47,605 bases of DNA from Bacteroidota bacterium (GTDB taxonomy: Bacteria > Bacteroidota > Bacteroidia > Bacteroidales > JAGONC01), in contig JAKLFC010000023.1 of NCBI GenBank assembly GCA_022711405.1, positions 1-47,605 on the forward strand, written 5' to 3'. This document shows, piece after piece, positions 44,824-47,605 of this stretch. The position numbers and the translations under genes were made by a program. Within the stretch, counting starts at the first letter, position 1, and the number at the start of each line of letters is the position of its first letter. The notes under the pieces are model-generated. The model saw only the letters and a list, made by a program, of their open reading frames with translations. It did no database searches and was not told where the DNA came from.

Positions 44824-45081
44824 TTAATCGAATTGAAATCTACATTTCGCAATATGAATCTCATCGTCCCTGACGCGGTAAATCAACCTGTGTTCGTTAT
44901 CAATTCTGCGCGACCAATACCCCTTGTATTTATATTTTAACGGTTCTGGATTCCCGAGACCCTCAAAAGTATTCCGTGCAATATCTTTTAGAAGATCATT
45001 AATTCTAGCCAATATTTTTCTATTGGTTTTCTGCCAATAAAGGTAATCCTCCCAGGATTCATCAACGAAGATATATTTCAT
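44824..45081 (-). CDS. Txe/YoeB family toxin, active-site variant
   Basis: An 85-residue RelE-fold protein of the YoeB type: SWEDYLYWQKTNRK at the start, NTFEGLGNPEPLKY with the catalytic glutamate, and GYWSRRIDNEHRLIYRV with the catalytic arginine. YoeB cuts mRNA on the ribosome. The usual ending CRYHY is CRFQF here, so the catalytic histidine is glutamine and the terminal tyrosine is phenylalanine. Activity may be lost or changed. It overlaps the antitoxin stop by four bases (ATGA). Confidence 0.92.
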   Translation of the reverse strand: MKYIFVDESWEDYLYWQKTNRKILARINDLLKDIARNTFEGLGNPEPLKYKYKGYWSRRIDNEHRLIYRVRDDEIHIAKCRFQFD

Positions 45082-45332
45082 GACTCAATCATATCTTTTT
45101 GGAAAGATTGGCCTTTGGAAAGCTTTTCAATGGCAGAATCTAACCGCTGTTCATTAATCCTTGATGATAATTCATGCTGAGTGGCAATGAGCGAATTATA
45201 TTCATCCAGGGACATTATGACCACACCGGTATCCTTACCTCGATTGATGATCAATGTTTCAAAATTTTCAGTCACCCGATCCAGATATCGTTTGATATCC
45301 TTCCTAAAATCTGAAATGGTTGTTGTTATCAT
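45078..45332 (-). CDS. Phd/YefM family antitoxin
   Basis: An 84-residue protein with the YefM pattern: an N-terminal DNA-binding half (MITTTISDFRKDIKRYLDRV, then LIINRGKDTGVVIMSLDEYNSL) and a C-terminal toxin-binding tail. It is upstream of the YoeB-like toxin and translationally coupled to it. An AGGAGT ribosome-binding site lies just before the ATG. Confidence 0.93.
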   Translation of the reverse strand: MITTTISDFRKDIKRYLDRVTENFETLIINRGKDTGVVIMSLDEYNSLIATQHELSSRINEQRLDSAIEKLSKGQSFQKDMIES

Positions 45333-45340
45333 GATGACTC

Positions 45341-45369
45341 CTATATGTACTTTAATTGGTACAAATATA
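45341..45369 (-). promoter_or_regulatory. Promoter/operator of the toxin-antitoxin pair
   Basis: On the minus strand TATATTTG (45362-45369) is a perfect -7 box about 30 bases before the antitoxin ATG. GTAC occurs three times within about 30 bases around it, so an autorepressor site is likely. Confidence 0.55.
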
Positions 45370-45407
45370 AGTACAAAAAGTAATATATCTGTTATTTTTA
45401 GTATTTT

Positions 45408-45848
45408 TTAAAATTGGTTGGTAACGTTTTGGAGCTCGGCGTTCGGGCGGGTTTCGGAACACAAAACTGTCAACCTGCACTGATCTAAATCGAAGCATAA
45501 AGCTCCAAGTTTGCACGTTACCTTGCCTGAAGCAAAACCGATGTTAGCGGCTGGCAGAATTTTTTCAGAACTTTTAATTCCTGCATTATCCATCCAATCA
45601 ATACTATACCAACCTGCTCGTTTACTCCCTATTTGAATTATCCATCTCCAGATTAACTCATGAATTGAATGAATTACAATACCTCTCGTTGCATTAAAGT
45701 CGGGCTGAGTCACAATGCTGTCACCTGGTAATTCTAAATTAATTTCATCTTTTGTCGCACCCCACTTTAAATGCCATGGTCTGATTATGAACAAATAAAT
45801 AAATACAAGTCCGGTAATTACAATGGCTATATAGATAAAAGCTGTCAT
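45408..45848 (-). pseudogene. SRPBCC-like membrane-anchored protein truncated by a repeat element
   Basis: A 146-residue frame. After an N-terminal membrane helix (about 2-24) it has WGATKDEINLELPGDSIV, ATRGIVIHSIHELIWRWIIQIG and RAGWYSIDWMDNAG, the standard opening of a membrane-anchored SRPBCC subfamily whose members are usually 170-200 residues. Homology appears to end near KILP (about residue 100). The rest of the frame (AANIGFASGKVTC onwards) is encoded by the dyad element at 45420-45522 and its flank, so the C-terminal half has been lost. It overlaps the upstream membrane gene by four bases. Confidence 0.7.
45420..45522. repeat. attC-like imperfect dyad (103 bp)
   Basis: The ends are GGTAACGT-t-TTGGAGCT and AGCTCCAA-gtttgc-ACGTTACC, i.e. 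an outer and an inner inverted pair with unequal spacers. This R-L...L-R layout, overall size and asymmetric spacers are like integron attC sites, but the R boxes do not fit the canonical RYYYAAC/GTTRRRY well. It lies across the end of the truncated SRPBCC gene. Confidence 0.55.
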
Positions 45849-46477
45849 CTGTTAAATATTAGGAAGATAGTCTGAAAAATGATAAATGCCGATGCCCCAA
45901 TAACTATACTTTTAATCCAGTTGAGTTTGTGCACTACTCTTACTGATAATGGAAAGAGAATAAAAAAGGCGATGAAATAAATCAAATAACAAATCCAAAG
46001 TATTGTCCTGAAAACTGTCGGTGAGTTCATAGCAATTTCATGCTGTCTTGCATCAATTACTCCAATTGCGCTTAGAAAACTCATTGGTAAGTCGTGGATA
46101 AGGGCACCCCACATGGCAATACTGATGCTTAAAGAAATTGTTGAAAGTGTTTGTTCAAAAGTTCCTTTGCCGCCAATTAAACGACTCGCTATTTGAATAA
46201 ATGATGTGGCAGTAAACCAGCAGATAATCATGCTTGGAGCCAAAAGAAATCTGTTGATAGAATAATATTCATCTTTAGAAATGTTCAGCCAGGGAGTCAG
46301 TGTGGAGGGTGCTCCGTTAGCCATCGTCAGGAATATATACAACAATGTATAGCAAACGATAGGTATAGAAATGTATACCAAACTTCGTCTGTATAAATTG
46401 TCTTGTATTATCAGTTCTTCAAATGTCTTGCGTGGTTTGTAGATAGTCTGGAGGTAGTTTGAAATTTGAATCTTCAT
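45845..46477 (-). CDS. Yip1-like multi-pass membrane protein
   Basis: A 210-residue protein with five predicted membrane helices (about 32-54, 78-103, 115-140, 155-180, 188-207). The opening ISNYLQTIYKPRKTFEELI resembles the start of bacterial YIP1-family proteins. The function is unknown. It is translationally coupled to the truncated SRPBCC gene (four-base overlap) and lies between two attC-like dyads, so the pair may have travelled as a cassette. Confidence 0.6.
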   Translation of the reverse strand: MKIQISNYLQTIYKPRKTFEELIIQDNLYRRSLVYISIPIVCYTLLYIFLTMANGAPSTLTPWLNISKDEYYSINRFLLAPSMIICWFTATSFIQIASRLIGGKGTFEQTLSTISLSISIAMWGALIHDLPMSFLSAIGVIDARQHEIAMNSPTVFRTILWICYLIYFIAFFILFPLSVRVVHKLNWIKSIVIGASAFIIFQTIFLIFNR

Positions 46478-47025
46478 GTTTTGATTTTATTTGAAGTTCT
46501 GTCAAACTGCTTGCCGCTAACGATTTGGGGCTTGGAGTAGTGCCGGCATTTTAACATCACCGTTGATGCGAAACCGAAAGTTCAAATTTAACAAAAATGT
46601 TGATAGAAAGCACTTCACCCGCCATTACGCCAAGCCCTTGTTATCGGTTTGGGCAACCTGTCTTCCGCTCGTTTTAAATCCACGGAGTTTGTCCAACCTT
46701 TTTTCAAAGTTGTCCTTTGTCGTCCGATTTTGGCATATAGTTGGCGTTCAATGGCCGCAATGCCTTTCCTTTCGCCTGGTTTTGAATTGAACAAGTATTT
46801 TCAAATTACAATTTCTTTTTAATTGACCTCTCCCCCGGCCCCTCCCCTTAAGGGGAGGGGTGCAGGGGAGGGGTCATACGGGTTAAATTCCCCGGTGCTT
46901 GCGCCGGAATTACGGTCCAGGGCTTGCCCTGGGGTTCATACCAGTGATTGTCTTTTCGTATTCTGGAAGAAATGATTGAAAGAAAAGCAAGCAATACAAT
47001 TGCTATAACGGATATGATAATAGTT
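46478..47025. other. Gap with attC-like dyad, dispersed repeat and a headless membrane segment
   Basis: It contains the dyad at 46514-46647 and a stretch without recognisable features (46648-46824). A perfect 22-base palindrome of CCCCT/AGGGG arms at 46839-46860 and the repeat 46880-46949, shared with 1288-1356, follow. From about 47018 down to 46950 the minus strand encodes a hydrophobic KTIIISVIAIVLLAFLSII-like segment without a start codon that runs into the repeat. It may be the head of a gene broken by that repeat. Confidence 0.55.
46514..46647. repeat. attC-like imperfect dyad (134 bp)
   Basis: The ends are CCGCTAAC-gatttg-GGGCTTGG and CCAAGCCC-tt-GTTATCGG: a perfect inner 8-base pair and an outer pair with one mismatch, with unequal spacers. 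The layout is the same as in the 45420-45522 dyad and lies upstream of the Yip1-like gene. Confidence 0.55.
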
Positions 47026-47256
47026 TTATAAATATTTTGCTGTTATTTTTTCGCAGTAATCCCAAACTGATTTTTCATTTTCGGCTGAATAGTATTTTTG
47101 GCTTGGGATTTCTTCGCCCTTTGGTCCGAAATATTTGCCTGTTACACCTTCCAATTCGGGCGCAATTGCTCCTTTAATACTCGCACTTATGGCTTTTTCC
47201 ATAGAGTTCATCATTGGTTGTATGTCGTCAAACCAAAGTGCACCGTTTAGGGTCAT
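47026..47256 (-). pseudogene. C-terminal remnant of a short-chain dehydrogenase/reductase
   Basis: A 76-residue fragment whose end, PELEGVTGKYFGPKGEEIPS then YYSAENEKSVWDYCEKITAKYL, is the typical C-terminus of an SDR oxidoreductase (about 250-300 residues when whole). The Rossmann GxxxGxG and YxxxK parts are missing. The fragment begins right at the presumed edge of the transposase element to its right, which suggests that the element removed or displaced the 5' part of the gene. Confidence 0.6.
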
Positions 47257-47605
47257 AAATTAAGGTGTACATTTCCAAAGATACTTCATAATTGGGTATA
47301 ATTCAACTTTAGTTTTTCAACGGCATAATTCCTGCGTCTTGACCGCAAGGTTAACTTCTTTATTCTCTGTCTTTTCAAAAGGATTTCCCTGTCTCTTCCA
47401 AAGTACACATCCGCCGGAGTAAGGTTATTCAGGGACTCATGGTAACGATGATTATTGTAGTAGTCAACAAACTCTCCGATGGCCTGTATAAGATCCTGCG
47501 GAGTGTAATAGTTATCAAGTTTTACGACGTTCTTCATGGTTCGGTGGTATCGTTCAATCTTACCCTGGGTCTGCGGATGGCACGGCTTTCCGTTCACAGG
47601 TTTGA
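47257..47605 (-). mobile_element. Insertion sequence, right-cut by the window end
   Basis: This contains the C-terminal part of a transposase (see next entry) and about 29 bases between it and the SDR remnant. The segment TGTACATTTCCAAAGATACT near 47264-47283 may hold the terminal inverted repeat, but the other end lies outside the window, so neither the repeat nor a target duplication can be checked. Confidence 0.6.
47286..47605 (-). CDS. IS3/IS481-like transposase, C-terminal part of the DDE integrase core (partial)
   Basis: At least 106 residues, open to the window edge. HPQTQGKIERYHRTMKNVV contains the last catalytic glutamate of a DDE retroviral-type integrase core, and FVDYYNNHRYHESLNNLTPADVYFGR is the conserved downstream block (YN..R.H.sL...TP). 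The first two acidic residues and the helix-turn-helix lie beyond the window. The family choice between IS3 and IS481 cannot be settled from this piece. Confidence 0.87.
   Translation of the reverse strand, partial: KPVNGKPCHPQTQGKIERYHRTMKNVVKLDNYYTPQDLIQAIGEFVDYYNNHRYHESLNNLTPADVYFGRDREILLKRQRIKKLTLRSRRRNYAVEKLKLNYTQL

Noticed and set aside
44637..44864. Minus-strand frame of 75 codons overlapping the toxin end
   Set aside because: It overlaps the YoeB-like gene and translates an intergenic element; no domain or start signal.
46563..46790. Plus-strand frame of 75 codons
   Set aside because: Its first third lies inside the 46514-46647 dyad and the rest shows no protein features.

Overview
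The window looks like a chromosome segment of an uncultured Bacteroidota bacterium (Bacteroidia-like). This rests on several secreted proteins with type IX secretion (T9SS) C-terminal sorting domains, on promoter -7 boxes of the Bacteroidota form TAnnTTTG in front of many genes, on weak Shine-Dalgarno sites, and on long intergenic regions filled with degenerate repeats. No rRNA, tRNA, CRISPR array or phage module was seen.

Layout. 0.2-1.1 kb: an AbiE-like two-gene module (DUF6922-type partner plus AbiEii-type nucleotidyltransferase). 1.4-8.7 kb, minus strand: a signalling cluster with two paralogous NarL-type sensor kinases (one with an extra PDZ domain), a LuxR/NarL-type response regulator between them, and a secreted leucine-rich T9SS protein. 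8.8-12.9 kb, plus strand: a DUF4143-type AAA ATPase and an M16 zinc peptidase. 13-27.5 kb, mostly minus strand: patatin phospholipase, a response regulator reduced to its receiver domain, a subtilisin-like T9SS protease, a beta-propeller glycosidase-like lipoprotein, a second AAA/DUF4143 ATPase, a complete LytS/LytTR two-component pair, a membrane protein, a 14-blade BNR-type T9SS protein and a metallo-beta-lactamase-fold hydrolase. 27.6-35.2 kb, plus strand: two very large tandem paralogous T9SS proteins with 2 and 5 PPC domains. 35.3-42.5 kb, minus strand: CDF transporter, ABC exporter, D-Ala-D-Ala dipeptidase-like lipoprotein, lipocalin, isochorismatase-like hydrolase and small proteins. 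42.8-44.6 kb, plus strand, clearly AT-richer: DoxX, glutathione peroxidase and an OhrR-type MarR regulator with matching inverted-repeat operators. 44.7-46.7 kb: a YefM/YoeB-like toxin-antitoxin pair and two membrane genes bracketed by dyads resembling integron attC sites. The right edge holds an SDR remnant next to an IS transposase cut by the window end.

The most unusual signal is a family of GC-rich heptamer tracts, (CGGTCRG)n. They sit directly against stop codons of at least five genes, or in frame at the linker in front of T9SS sorting domains. One abuts a response regulator that stops exactly where its intact paralogue continues into the LytTR domain. This suggests that the tracts mark recombination points that trim or swap C-termini. 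Other points of interest are the duplicated sorting-domain cassette, the exact 375-bp repeat ladder in the PPC protein, the OhrR operator family, the attC-like dyads and a YoeB-like toxin lacking its catalytic histidine.
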